Assembly (NCBI GenBank): GCA_028622995.1
Contig: JAJQJQ010000008.1
Span: 4,216,001-4,280,000, forward strand
Length of the DNA stretch: 64,000 bases
Source of the DNA: Panagrolaimus kolymaensis
Taxonomy: Eukaryota; Nematoda; Chromadorea; Rhabditida; Panagrolaimidae
Reading direction: 5' to 3'
Shown in pieces: positions 25,024-37,200 of this stretch; the first letter of the stretch is position 1; the number at the start of each line of letters is the position of its first letter. The position numbers and the translations under genes are program-made. The notes beneath the pieces are model-generated. The model was not told where the DNA came from. It searched no databases and saw nothing but the letters and a program-made list of their open reading frames with translations.

Positions 25024-26481
25024 ATGGATGCTAACAAGAAAATGGAGAATCAATCGCTAAAAATTGCTAACATTGCTGTTGAACATCTTACGTAAGTTTT
25101 TTATCATTTTTTCTCCTATTTTATGGAATATTTTTCAGAAGAGAAAACAATCAACTCAAAGTTCATGTTCAAACTCTTCGAGAAAAAGTTAAATGGGAAC
25201 AAGGAAGAACAAATGCTCAAGAACGCAAGGTTACTGATTTGGAAGCTAGAATGGATCAACTACAAGAAGATCTTGGAATGATTACAAAAGAACGTGATTC
25301 AATCCAGCAAGAATTAGCAGTACTTCGTGGAAAATCGACAGAAACTACTTTAAGAACTCAATATGAAAGTGACATCATCCTTTATCGAGCAAAGATTGCT
25401 GGCTTGGAATCTCGTTTAACACGTCGACAAGAAGAATTTGAAAACTCTGAACAAGCGAACCGTGATAAAATCTATCAATTACAAGAACTTCTCGACAATG
25501 CTCAAACTCAACTTGTTGAAACTTCTTATGGTAACGTGAATCCTTTGGATAGTGAAGTAAGTTTTATTATTCCTCAAATAATAGTTTATTTATATCTTTG
25601 TTTCAGAAATCCAACGATCTTCATTACAAAATTGGTGATCTTACTGCAACCAATAAAGCTCTTCAAGATGAACTTACCAGAAATGCTGATGAAAAGGCTG
25701 AATTGCAACAGGTTTAGTTCTTTTTACTTTTTTTAAAACACATTGAACGAAAGCTTAATGAACTAATTTTTAGGAAGTCAAAAGTCTTCGCGAAGAAATT
25801 GAATCTCAGAAAGGATTGAACAATGCTTTGCAATCAAAACTGTCTAAAACTGAAGGCTCAAATGATTCTTTGACAAAGCATTACACTGATGAAATCTCCA
25901 AGCTGAAACAACAGAAGACGGATATTCGACTTGAATTGCTTCGGTTGCGACGTGAACTGGAAGAAAGAAAGAACAATGAAGATGATCCAAAGATTGCTGA
26001 TGGTAAAGTAGTGGCTGAACTAAAGAAGACAATCTATGAACTTGAACATCAACTTGCTGATGGTAAAAGAAAGATTGCTGAAAATGAAAGCTCTGAAGAA
26101 GGGAAGATTCAACATTTGATTGATGATTTGAAGAAAGCTAATGCCACAAATGCAGAGAATCATGAAGCTTTAACAAAATTGGATCGCGAACATGAGGATT
26201 TGATTGTAAGTTTTTTTACTTTAAACCTTTTGTTTGTTCAATCAATAATGCCTCTTTTTCAGATAAAAATCCAAGATGAACGCGCTGCACGAAAAGCAAT
26301 GAAAGAAAAGAATGGCAAATTGGAAGCTGAAATCAAAGATCTCAAACATCGAATGGAAGAAAGCAAGATACTTTTGGAAGAAGAAATCGCTTCTCTCAAG
26401 TCCATCAATGGTAAACTCATGGAACAACTTGATTTATTACAACATGAACTTCGTCTAAATCATACTGATCAAAGATATTGA
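25024..26481 (+). CDS. Long coiled-coil protein, copy 1
   Basis: Five exons (25024-25091, 25139-25556, 25607-25711, 25774-26205, 26263-26481) encode 413 residues from the first in-frame ATG. The true start may be further upstream, since the frame stays open. The protein is almost entirely heptad-patterned and rich in E, K, L and Q, for example KLKQQKTDIRLELLRLRREL and AELKKTIYELEHQLADGKRK. There is no signal peptide or membrane span. It resembles intermediate-filament or myosin-rod coiled coils in general, but the diagnostic intermediate-filament end motif is absent, so no family is assigned. A homologue with the same exon structure and also 413 codons lies at 53835-55295. Pairing with a sperm gene in both arms may hint at sperm or germline use; this is only inference. 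Confidence 0.75.
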
Positions 26482-26834
26482 AAGAATGACAAATCATTCA
26501 TAATCTGTTTTTATGTACTTCGATCATTGTTTGCTTTATTTTTTGTTTTGTTATTCGTAAACTTGTTATATGTTTTACTTTTTCTTTTTTTACTTGTATT
26601 GAATTTTTCCAATAAATTTTTATAACCTTTCAATCCATTGTTTTTTGTTTAATGAAAGCACAATTGGGAGTATAATTTTGCATTTGAAAATTTAAAAGAG
26701 GAATCGGAGAAATTTTTGAAGCAAGGGATGGATGTCTTTAGCTATAACATTATTATGCGTTTAACGATGAAGCAAATTAGTTAAACCGATAAAAGTTTTT
26801 ACTAAATCCAAATTTTCTTAATTTCAGTAAAGAG

Positions 26835-27182
26835 CAGAGCTGTCGATTTTCGATTTTCGATTCGATTTTCGACGCGATTTTCGACGCGATTTTCGATTTT
26901 CGATGCGTCGAAAAAATCAAAAATCGAGAGGTTCGATTTTCGATGCATCGATTCGACGCATCGAATCGAAAAAATCGATTTCGATTCGACGCGTCGAAAA
27001 TCGAAAATCGAAAAATTTTGACTTTTTAACGTATTTTTCGATTTTCGATTCGATGCATCGAAAATCGAAATCGAAGGGTTCGATTTTCGATGCATCGAAA
27101 CGAAGCGTCGAATTTCGATTTCGATTTCGATCCGACGCTTCGAAATCGAAAATCGAAGAATTTCGATACATCGACAGCACTG
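26835..27182. mobile_element. hAT-like miniature element with perfect 8-bp target duplication
   Basis: The 348-bp element begins CAGAGCTGTCGAT and ends with the inverse of CAGTGCTGTCGAT, 12 of 13 terminal bases matching. It is flanked on both sides by GTAAAGAG (26827-26834 and 27183-27190). Terminal CAGNGNTG and 8-bp duplications are typical of hAT transposons. The interior is made almost wholly of TCGA-containing words such as TTTTCGATTCGA in both orientations, so it can fold back on itself. It encodes no transposase and is therefore non-autonomous. The homologous position in the right arm (53476-53483) has a single GTAAAGAG and no insert. Confidence 0.9.
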
Positions 27183-27455
27183 GTAAAGAGCAATGTCAGC
27201 TTTTAACGAAAGTTTCGGTTTCATTAACTCGAATTGAAAATGGAAGCATATCAAAGTTATGGAAAGCAGTTCCATCCATCATTCTGCAATTGTTTCATCA
27301 AAGTAAAGAAAACAAAAAAAAAGATAGCGACAAGATTTAACTAACATGATTGGAATGAAATGTTGCAATTTTTTTTCTTCGTATTCTCTCGCTGCTTTAA
27401 TTTTTAGGTTATCTTTCAACCATTGTTTTAATAAATATTTTTGAGGAAATAAAAA

Positions 27456-28266
27456 TGTTGTGTTTCTTCTCAAAAGCTTCATGCTCCAAAAAAGAATTTT
27501 GTTCTTTTCGAAATGTATCAAATTTTTATTAATAAAAAGTGTTCACATAAATCCTTTTTGAGATTAATATGTCGATGTTCATCAACATGAACATCAAGTT
27601 TGCAACGAATCACAACTTTTTGCTATCTCTTTAACGAGTTGTTTGGTCATTAAACATACCAAGAAAAGAGTAAGGAGTCAAGAAAAATCAAAGTAAAGAT
27701 AGCGGCAAAAATAGTATGCAACTCATGTGAAGTTGTTACACCTTCACGAGTTCCAGCTTTGAAACTTCAAGGAAAAATTTTGCACAAAAGTAATCCCACA
27801 TTTGTTTCAGATGACAAAGCTAACGTTGAATCATAAATAAAGACATTAAAATCCTGATAATAATCTTTTACATACAAAAAATCATTCAACCTTAAAATTT
27901 CGAAGCAAAATAAAACATATCCAATTTGTTGTTAAATACTGTTGAAGTCGTATGTAAAATAAAAAACTACTGATGAAAATGTTTACAAAGTGAAGAATTA
28001 AACAAAAAGTTTCTCTGGAAGCTATGATGCTACGTTATGAAAACACGAGTAAAACTAATAAAAAGTTGTATATCATAAACCGTTGCAACAACCTAATGAT
28101 CCATTCTTCTATGCCTGCTATTTGTCCTTTCCAACAATCAACTTTATTTATAAAAATACACAAGAATTGTAAAATTGATTTATTTTTTCAAAACAACAAA
28201 TAATAATGTTAAACAAACAAATATATAATAAACGTACAAAAGCAAACAAAAAAATTCACAAGATTT
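27456..28266. other. Intergenic, RPB1 3' side
   Basis: No gene is seen. The region lies outside the inverted-repeat arm and contains the 3' UTR of the RPB1 gene (read leftward). Confidence 0.5.
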
Positions 28267-31200
28267 TCATCTTCTTGGAGACGTCGGCGAATACGATGGC
28301 GACGATGGAGAATATGATGGTGAAGAAGGTGAATACACAGGACTCGTAGGAGAATACGTCGGAGAACTTGGTGAATACGATGGTGATGAAGGAGAATAAG
28401 TTGGACTTGTTGGCGAATAATTTTGAACCACTGGAGATGTTGGAGAATAACTTGGAGACGATGGTGAATAGGTTGGACTCGTTGGAGAATATGTTGGACT
28501 TGTTGGTGAGTAAACAGGAGACGTCGGCGAATATCCAGGATTCGATGGTGAATATGAAGGTGACGTTGGAGAATATGATGGCGAACTTGGTGAATATGAT
28601 GGCGACGTTGGAGAATACCTTGGACTTGATGGTGAATATGATTGACCAGCAGGAGATGTTGGTGAATAACTTGGAGACGTCGGAGAATACGATGGTGAAG
28701 TTGGTGAATAGCTTGGACTTGTCGGCGAATAGCTAGGAGATGTTGGAGAGTAGCTTGGACTCGTAGGAGAATACGAAGGCGAGGTTGGAGAATAACCAGG
28801 CGATGTTGGCGAGTAAGACGGCGACTTTGCAGAATATGACGGACTTGTAGGAGAGTATGATGGTGAAATTGGAGAATAACCAGGACTTGTTGGTGAATAT
28901 GAAGGAGATTTAGCAGAATATGATGGCGAAGTCGGAGAGTATGATGGAGATGTTGGAGAATATCCACCAGGAGAAGTTGGGCCATAGCTAGGTGAATAAG
29001 ATGGTGAAGCCATTAAACCATATTGTCTAGGAGACATGGCACCAGGAGACATTCCACCCATTGAAGGAGCAGGTGATTGATCACCTCGTGGTGACCATCC
29101 TTCACTATAAGATGGTGAATAACCTCCATCAGATCCAATTTGAGCAGGAGAAAATGCAGCTCCTCCGGGAGTCATACCACCCATAGGTGACCATTCACCT
29201 CCATAACCAGGTGTAGCTCCAGTCCATGGCGTTTGTGCTGGAGACATTGATGAACTTGAAGGTGAAGACATTCCATCAGCCCCATAATTAGGAGCAGCAG
29301 TAAAACCAATATTTGATTGAATCTCCATTCCTTGTTTGCATTTCTCTGAATCAAGCACCAGATCAAAGCAACCAGTTCCACATTTAGCAAGTTGTCCAAG
29401 CATAATATTTTCTGATACACCTAAAAATTTAAATTAAAAAAAAGATAACTTATAATAGGTACAAACCTTTAACGGGATCAGTTTCAGCATGAGCAGCAGC
29501 TTCCATCAAGATATCAACTGTTTCTTCGAAGGAGCATCTCATTAATGCACCAACTTCTTGTCGATTGATACCATGACGAGTAATAGCCATAAGATGTCCT
29601 TTTGCAGTCATAACATCACATAGCAAACATAAATGGCGATAATTAACATATGAACCATCAAAGCTGATAACGTGGTTCATTTCTCGTTCAATTGCTTTCC
29701 GAACAGCTTCAATACCAAGCACTTCAAAAACTTCACAAATATCATTTGAATATGTTCGAACAGGATCAACATTAGGTTCGCATAAAACTTTAAGTAAAGC
29801 TGTTCCATCAGTTTCTAATAGCCATTCAGGTACCATTTGGAATCCACCATCAGGAGTCATAACCACTCGTTTTTTGTCGTCGGTTTGAGGTTTATGCATG
29901 TAAACTTTTCCAATTGCTTCAATACCTTGAAGTGTAAGATCTGATAAAATATTTTGTTCAACACATCGAAGGAAAGCATCATCTTCCATTTTATCAATTT
30001 GTTCTTCAGAATCTTTATCACTTGATGAATTTTGTAATCGCATATGAAAGACAAGTTTTTCTGCGTTATCATCAGTAAAAATGACATGTAAATCATCGCC
30101 AAATCCTTTGTTTATTTTGCTTGCAATTGTTTCCATAGTGAGTTTTCGATCAGTCATTCTAAAAAGTGAAAGTGTAAAATCGAAAGAAAAGAAGGCTAAT
30201 CAAATCTAACCTTTTACGATCTAATTCAATTCGAAGCAACCATGGTGAAACACTTTCAACATTTCTTGGATCAAGTTCATAAAATAGTGAAACCCATTCA
30301 CGATCTTCATCAATGCATGTATCTTTCGGTGTTGGATCATAATAAATTGCTGTATTTGCCGTAACTTTCCTTAAAGTTGTATGTTCCAATCGACAAAGAA
30401 CATCTTTAGCAGCTTCAGCTTTCTTTGCAGTTTCACCAGTAAGGAATACAGTTAATGATGGAGTTTTAGGTTGTTTGGAAACATTGATAATTTCTTTCAA
30501 TCTAGGAACACCAAGAGTTACGTTCTTTGCAGAGACACCAGCATAATGGAAAGTGTTCAATGTCATTTGAGTTGCAGGTTCACCTAAGGATTGAGCAGCA
30601 AGAGGACCAACCATTTCACCAGGTTGCACGATAGCTTGATTAAACCTTGATTCAATTTCACCAACGATCCATTCGAATGCTTCTGTATTAAGTTTATAAG
30701 TTTCAGCAACTTGTTTGGTACAAAGTGTGGAACGTATGAGAATGTTCATTAACAAAGTCGCATTGATTTGAGCTTGCTTTGAAATACTATCACTTCCAGA
30801 GACGATCACCAATCGATCAGATAATCTTTTGACACCTTCAATGACCAATTGAGGAGGTAGATCTGACGGCTTTCTTTTGTCAACATGGAAAATTTTCTGA
30901 GCATTCCAAATCAACCGTTGAAGATTACATGGAAGAACAATCTTTGCATCCCCTTTAGGAAAGATAGATCTTAGCATTTCACGATCTTGAATCAATTGCT
31001 TCCATTCATATTCAACCAACTCTTGAGCATCTGGATTACCCTAAAAATGAAAAAGGTAAACTATGACTTCTTTCAACTAACAAACCTTCAATTCACGAAT
31101 AACATCATCAGTATAAAGCTTCTTCATTTCTTTTTCATTGCTAACGTCCAAATGATACTGCTTTTCAAACAAGCCATTAGTAAGTTTCATTGTGGGAAGA

Positions 31201-34200
31201 TTTTGATTTTCCACCCACATACCATCAAGACCATCTTCACCATAACGAAGTTGAATAAGTTGACCAACGCTATTTCGTACAGTGCCATCATAATTTACCA
31301 TAACAGATTCCATAGCTTTGATGAGACGACGTTGGATGTAACCAGTTTCTGCTGTTTTGACTGCTGTATCGATCAAACCTTCACGACCACCCATGGCGTG
31401 GAAGAAGAATTCAGTGGGAGTTAAACCAGCCAAGTATGAATTTTCAACGAAACCACGAGAATCTGGACCATAATCGTCTTTGATGAAATGAGGCAAAGTA
31501 CGATGTCGAAAACCAAAAGGAATACGTTTGCCTTCAACGTTTTGTTGACCAACGCAAGCAATAACCTAAAAAAAGAAAAATGAGAGAAGTTTCTTAACTT
31601 TAATGAATGAAACAAACTTGTGAAATATTGATTTTTGAACCTTTTGAACCAGCAACGACCATGGACTTGAAATTGTTGAATTCAGATAAAGATTTTTGAG
31701 CGGATGAACCAGTACGATCACGAGCATCATTGAGAATTCGATTAACACTATTTTCGAATGTTTGTCTTAATGAATTTCCAGGAGTAGCTTCTAATTCATC
31801 ATTGTGAGCTTTTTCAATAACATCGACGACTTCATCTTTAGCTTTTCGAATCGTATCTTGAATTTCTTTGTACGTTTGTTGATCAGCAATGGTATCACCA
31901 ATACCAATGGTATGTCCTTCAGCAATTAACCAATGATTGATGACTGTTTGAATATGTGAGTAAAAGTTTGCAGCTACTTCGTGTCCCAATTCAAGAGCAA
32001 CAACGTGAAGCAAATTACCAGCTGAACGACCAACAGTTTTTGAACAAATGATACCAGAGAGAAGTACGCCATTTTCAATAAGAACACGAGTATCACCAGG
32101 AGAAATCCATTTGAATTCTGAGTTGTCTTCATTATCAGGATGAGTTGAATGAGTTCTCATGACATTAACATTTCCAGGAATGATCAAAGAGAATATTTGC
32201 TTTCCAGTCCATAGAGGTTTTGGCTTCATTATTGCTGGTTGAGGAATTTTTCCATTCCATGAAGGAAGATACATAAGAAGATCCATCAATCTTGGAAGTT
32301 CAATGAATACATCACGTTTTGTCATCATTCGTACTGCACATAAAGTATCTTGCACAATACCCATCACCGGTTTGTTTGCTTGTGGAGTGATGAGTTGACG
32401 AGGTACCATTGCAATTTCAGTAATTTCGGCACGTGTTTCAAGTGATTGAGGTAAATGAAGGTTCATTTCATCACCATCAAAATCAGCATTGTACGGTGTT
32501 GTAACAGAAAGATTCATTCGAAATGTGGACCATGGAAGAACTTTGACTCGATGACCCATCATAGACATTTTGTGAAGAGTTGGTTGACGATTGAAAACAA
32601 TAATATCGCCATCACGCATGTGCCTTTCGACTCTGCAAAAGTTAATATTAATAATTTAGTAAAATATATGTAAAACAAAATGCTTACCGATAACCAGGTT
32701 GAAGATGAAGATCAGCTGCTCGAGGATGATATCGAAGATCCACACGTTCACCATTTTCACGGATAATGTATTTGGCACCCGGATAAGATTTATCACCTCG
32801 CATAACCATGTCTTGAAGAATATCAATGTTGAATGGCGTAACAAGTTCAGGAAATGTTAAATTTTGAGCAATAGTTCGTGGAACACCAATCGTATCAATA
32901 GGAAGATTAGGATCAGGTGTGATGACAGTACGAGCAGAGAAATCAACACGTTTTCCCATCAAATTACCACGAATACGTCCTTCTTTTCCTTTCAAACGCT
33001 GTTTAACAGATTTCAATGGACGACCACCTTTTTGCGTTGCTGTTGGAAGACCAGGAATTGCGTTGTCGACAAATGTAGCAACATGATATTGAAGAAGTTT
33101 GATGTCCTCAGAAATAATATGAGCAGCAGCACCTTGTTGTTCGTTCCTAAAATAATGAAAGATGAAAAGAAGTCATGAAAAAGCAATCAAAATATTCAAA
33201 AAAAGCAATGAAAGAAAAATCATACCTTTTGAGCTGGTTATTCGTTTTAACAATATCAGAAAGTTTATGCGTCAAATCATCTTGATTTCTTGCTGAACCA
33301 AAAGTAACAACAGCAGGTCGGACAGCAAGAGGTGGAACAGGCATTACGGTGCAAATCATCCAATCAGGTCGAGCAAACTCAGGGTCCAATCCCAAGATTC
33401 TGCATTCAGTGTCGGTGATATTCTTGAAAACTTCCAAAACTTTTTCTGCTGTTACGACGATTTTTCTTTCTTGAGTATCTTCATTGACATGTTTCTTCCA
33501 TTCTGCATTGATATCGATACCAGTACGGCGATATGAAGGTTGATAACGTCCACAGCCGCCTTTGTTTAATCTTTCTTCGAGCTGAAAACTAAGAGGTTAA
33601 AGTAAATCGTGTAATGAATGAATATGATTACCATTTCTTCACCTTCTTCAGGTCCATCATCACCTTCGCAGCATGTTTTGGATTTGCACAAATCATAGAT
33701 ACTTGTTAATCTCTTCTTATAGTTTCCACGAGTTTTTGAGAGAAAGTCTTTTACTTTTGGACTATCTTTGTCAATAAGAAGTCTTGAACAGTAAAAGCAG
33801 ACACATCGCAATATCTAAAAAGTAAATATTCATGGTTAATTGCTTTGTTAATGGAAAATCTTACCTTTAGAGTCTTTGTCAAGAAACCAATATGGAAAAC
33901 AGGTTTAGCAAGTTCAATATGCGCGAAATGTCCAGGACAATCTTTCATATCACCAGCACAAGTTTGGCACCGTCCACGTTTATCAATAACACCTTGACGC
34001 GGGTCCATTAAGCCACCCATTTTAGGTTTGCCATTTTCATAAATTTCTGAATATTCGATGAGCCCCACAGACATACGTTTCTAAAAAAGATTATATGATT
34101 AATGGTGTTATTGCATGGAGTGATCAAAACTTACAATTTCATCAGGACCAAGAATACCAAATTGCACCCGCTTTACAAGACGCAAAGGCGCACGGAAATC

Positions 34201-34218
34201 ACTGTTGAAGATGGACAT
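28267..34218 (-). CDS. ama-1: RNA polymerase II largest subunit RPB1, complete
   Basis: Ten exons (34218-34135, 34080-33865, 33814-33632, 33581-33226, 33146-32688, 32632-31618, 31565-31086, 31040-30211, 30158-29467, 29420-28267) join in frame to 1822 residues, close to the roughly 1850 of C. elegans AMA-1. The clamp zinc-binding region reads [18 protein letters not shown]. The active-site motif that holds the catalytic magnesium is intact ([17 protein letters not shown]). The bridge-helix region includes [37 protein letters not shown] and the C-terminal heptad domain follow. RPB1 is the catalytic core of Pol II in the nucleus. The gene points away from PAK across an 11-kb gap. All exon joins keep frame, so the gene appears intact. 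Confidence 0.97.
28270..28986 (-). repeat. RPB1 C-terminal heptad array, about 33 repeats
   Basis: The last exon of RPB1 encodes tandem YSPTSPS-type heptads from residue Y at 28986 to the stop. I count 33, of which roughly the first half is near-consensus. Position 7 varies (G, T, V, R) and position 4 is often S toward the end. Two heptads read YSAKSPS, with lysine at position 4. Two spacers (AGQ and VQN) interrupt the register. Confidence 0.95.
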
Positions 34219-37200
34219 AGTGATGAGATAGCACTAATAAAAGAGTTTACCAGTGAGGTTTTTGCACCAAGTGTTGAAACAAGCTGAAAATTAATGAAAC
34301 TTAGAAAATGAACAAAAATCAATATACGAAGAGAGGAATATGAGAAAAACACGCAAATAACAGAAATTAGAAGTTTGAAAGCAAGAAAACAATATGGTTT
34401 GCTATTTTAACGATGAAAAATAAAGATTTCACCAAAAATAAAAAGTTTATGAACTATATATGGGTTAAATTTTAGCACAAAAATATTAAAATCAAGCTGC
34501 TTTTTAATCAACAAAAATTGTGAAATGCAAAAGAAGAAGAAAACCATTCAAATGCAGCAAAACAAAAAAATGGAGGACGATTGTGATGAAATCACTTCTT
34601 CGCTTCATCCCTTTTCCATTCAAGACTTTTTTGCATAGCTGACAGACATTTTTTCTTTGCGGCTATTTTGAACTTATTTGAATAAACAAATTTTTTGAAG
34701 AAAACGTTTTGGTATTCATATAGCTTACCTTCAAGCATGATGATTAGTAGCATCATTATTTTTTTATTAAAACTTTTTTTGCTTTTTCAACAAAAGCTTT
34801 TTTGATGTCAAAAAAAAGTTATAAACGCCATGTAAGGAAAGGTTTGAAGGAGGACAAAGAAAGGATCTTCAAAGTATTTTCATACAAGTTTATAAAGCAA
34901 AAAATTTTTTCCTCTCTCTTTCCTTACTAAATTCTTAAAAACTTTAAATAAGGATTTTATTGATATATAAATGAAAGACTTTTGGTATTTGAATAATTGA
35001 GTTATAGCAAATTTCATCCATCATTAAAGTGATAATAATGCTTTTTTTCTCATTAGCTATTTGTTTATAATTTTTTTTGTTGGTTATTTATTCTCTCTCA
35101 TAATTTACCATTCCATGGATTCCTAAAGGATCAAAGGATCACATTCGATAAGCTTTTTTTCTTCTTTGGCATTCATTCAAGATATAATTACTCACAAATC
35201 AACAGCAGCCAAAAGAATCGCTTTTCATTAACACTCAAGAAGAAATGCAAAGCGATCGAGAAAGAAAAAAGAAAAGAAGAGAGAACACTTGTTGTTTAAC
35301 CGCCTCAAGTAGTAATGACAACAACCAAACTGCGAAACACATCAGCAAAAAAAGCAGCATAGTTGACAAATGCTGGATGTGTAATAGCCGCCTCTCTCGA
35401 TTTCGAAGATTTTTATTTTAAAATGTTTCTTTGTTTTTGTTTTAAAGGTTTCAATTGCTTCTTCTTTTCATCCATCGATTGCAAAGTTTTAAAACTTTTT
35501 TTCTTTTATTTTGTTGTTTTGTTCGTTAATATTTTTTTGACATTTTTTTTTGAGATTTAAACATCTCTTTTTTGTTTCGTCAAAAAAAAAGAAAATCAGC
35601 AACTTGATGGAGGAGGATTGAAATTATTTTTCTTGTTATTTTAGTTTTTTGTTTTTACCGCTGTTGCAAAAAGTTTAAAGCCAGCTGATCTGAGTTTATA
35701 ACTCTTTTGTTTTTCTTCTAAATTACTTTACTCTTTTGCTATTAGTAGTAGGAAATCCATAATAACTGTCTGTACGTGTCTATTGACAGTAATCATAATC
35801 TGAAAAATATTATCTTTTTTTTTTTTGCTACAAACTTGCTATGATAGTTATTGCTCATGGATTCCTTATTTGTTCCTCTCGAAGTTTTTAAAACAGCTTC
35901 TTACTAGGGACATTACCGTATCGTATTTTACCAATTTTCTTTAAGTCATCAACAAAGATTCAATCTTCTGAAAAAGTTTTCTTCCTGTTTTTTTGTTGTT
36001 GTTGAACTTTTGTCTTTTATTTTTTGTTGCCATTTTAAAAAAATTTTCAAACAAAACAGGAAATTAATCGCCAAAAATAAAAGCAACAACTTTTTAAGGT
36101 TTTTAAACTTCGAATTCGTGCAAATGTTTTTTCAAAGTTAATGACTTTTTTTTGTTTGTTCTTGTTGATTAGAAGCGGCTTGCTAACTTTATTACTTTGA
36201 TTACTGGTCGCTTTGTTGAGATATTTTAGGAATGTTTATGTTTGTTTGTGAAAAAAAAGAAACTTTTTTAAATTCCATTTGTCCAAGTTTTTTTTTGTTA
36301 TCCAAGAATTTGATGCATTTTTCTTTTAAGTTTTGTTTCATTGCCTTTTATTTATTGACCACTTCGAGAAAATGAATTTGAGAGAGGAGGCTTTTTAACA
36401 TTGAAAATTGGTTCAAAAATGATTTTACTTTTTAATTAATAAAACAACTTTGCAACTGTTTATTACTGTCATAGATAGATGCATTTGCCATAGAGTTCTC
36501 AACAACAAAACAAAAAAGACACTGTAGCGGGATGGAATAATCTTTGGTTTTTAATAAACTTGCTCCATTTTTCTTACATTTTTTTGTTTAAATATTTGCA
36601 CTCTTTTAAAACATTTTTTTCTCATTTTCTTTATAATATTTTAAATTTTTCTGTTTTTCATTGTTTTCAACAACCACGGAAGTGAGTCTTTGAAATCATT
36701 TTTAACTAAAACTACTCTCTTTAATTTTCATTTTTCTTTTTAAAAGGAAAGTTTGAAATAAAAAAAGGGGTTAAAGAAAGAAAAGAATGACGGAAGCTCA
36801 AGGATCCTTGAGCTTAAAAAATCTTCGACGATTTTTGTGCAATCTTTATTTTAGTTTTTTCAAGTGAAGCTGCTCTTGATTTCAGGAAAAAAATAATAAG
36901 AAAAAAAAATAACGGAAGTTAGTTGTGGCTTTCTCTTTTTTACTTTTGCCGACGAACGTTTCTATTTTTCTTCTTCTATGTACCTACTTACGTGCTTACT
37001 TTAATTTAACGTAAAAAAGTTATGTTAGACTTTAAAATAATAAAAAATGTTTTCGGTTATTGAAAAGTTTTTTTTGACGTTGATGTTTTGATTGGATAAA
37101 ACAACTTACAAGCTTCTAATTTTATCAAAGATAGCTACAAAAAATTTTATTTGAAAAAATTCACTGTCTAGTCTCAGTTTTTGAAAATTTGATATTAGCT

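Larger units (their letters stand above)
23390..27455 (+). repeat. Left arm of a long inverted repeat
   Basis: This segment is found again, reverse complemented, at about 53215-56960. Both arms carry, in the same order, an SSP gene and a five-exon coiled-coil gene plus matching flanks. Identity is highest around the SSP gene (about 23600-24290) and lower elsewhere. This arm is about 350 bp longer because it contains the hAT-like insertion at 26835-27182. End points are estimates from visual alignment. Confidence 0.85.

Noticed and set aside
25024..26481. Intermediate filament or lamin identity for the coiled-coil gene
   Set aside because: The heptads fit, but the conserved rod-end motif of intermediate filaments is missing in both copies.
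26903..27340. Open frames rich in R, S, I and D on both strands
   Set aside because: They arise from TCGA-word repeats inside the hAT-like element and do not resemble protein families.
28368..28736. Plus-strand frame within the RPB1 last exon
   Set aside because: It is the antisense shadow of the CTD heptad repeats.
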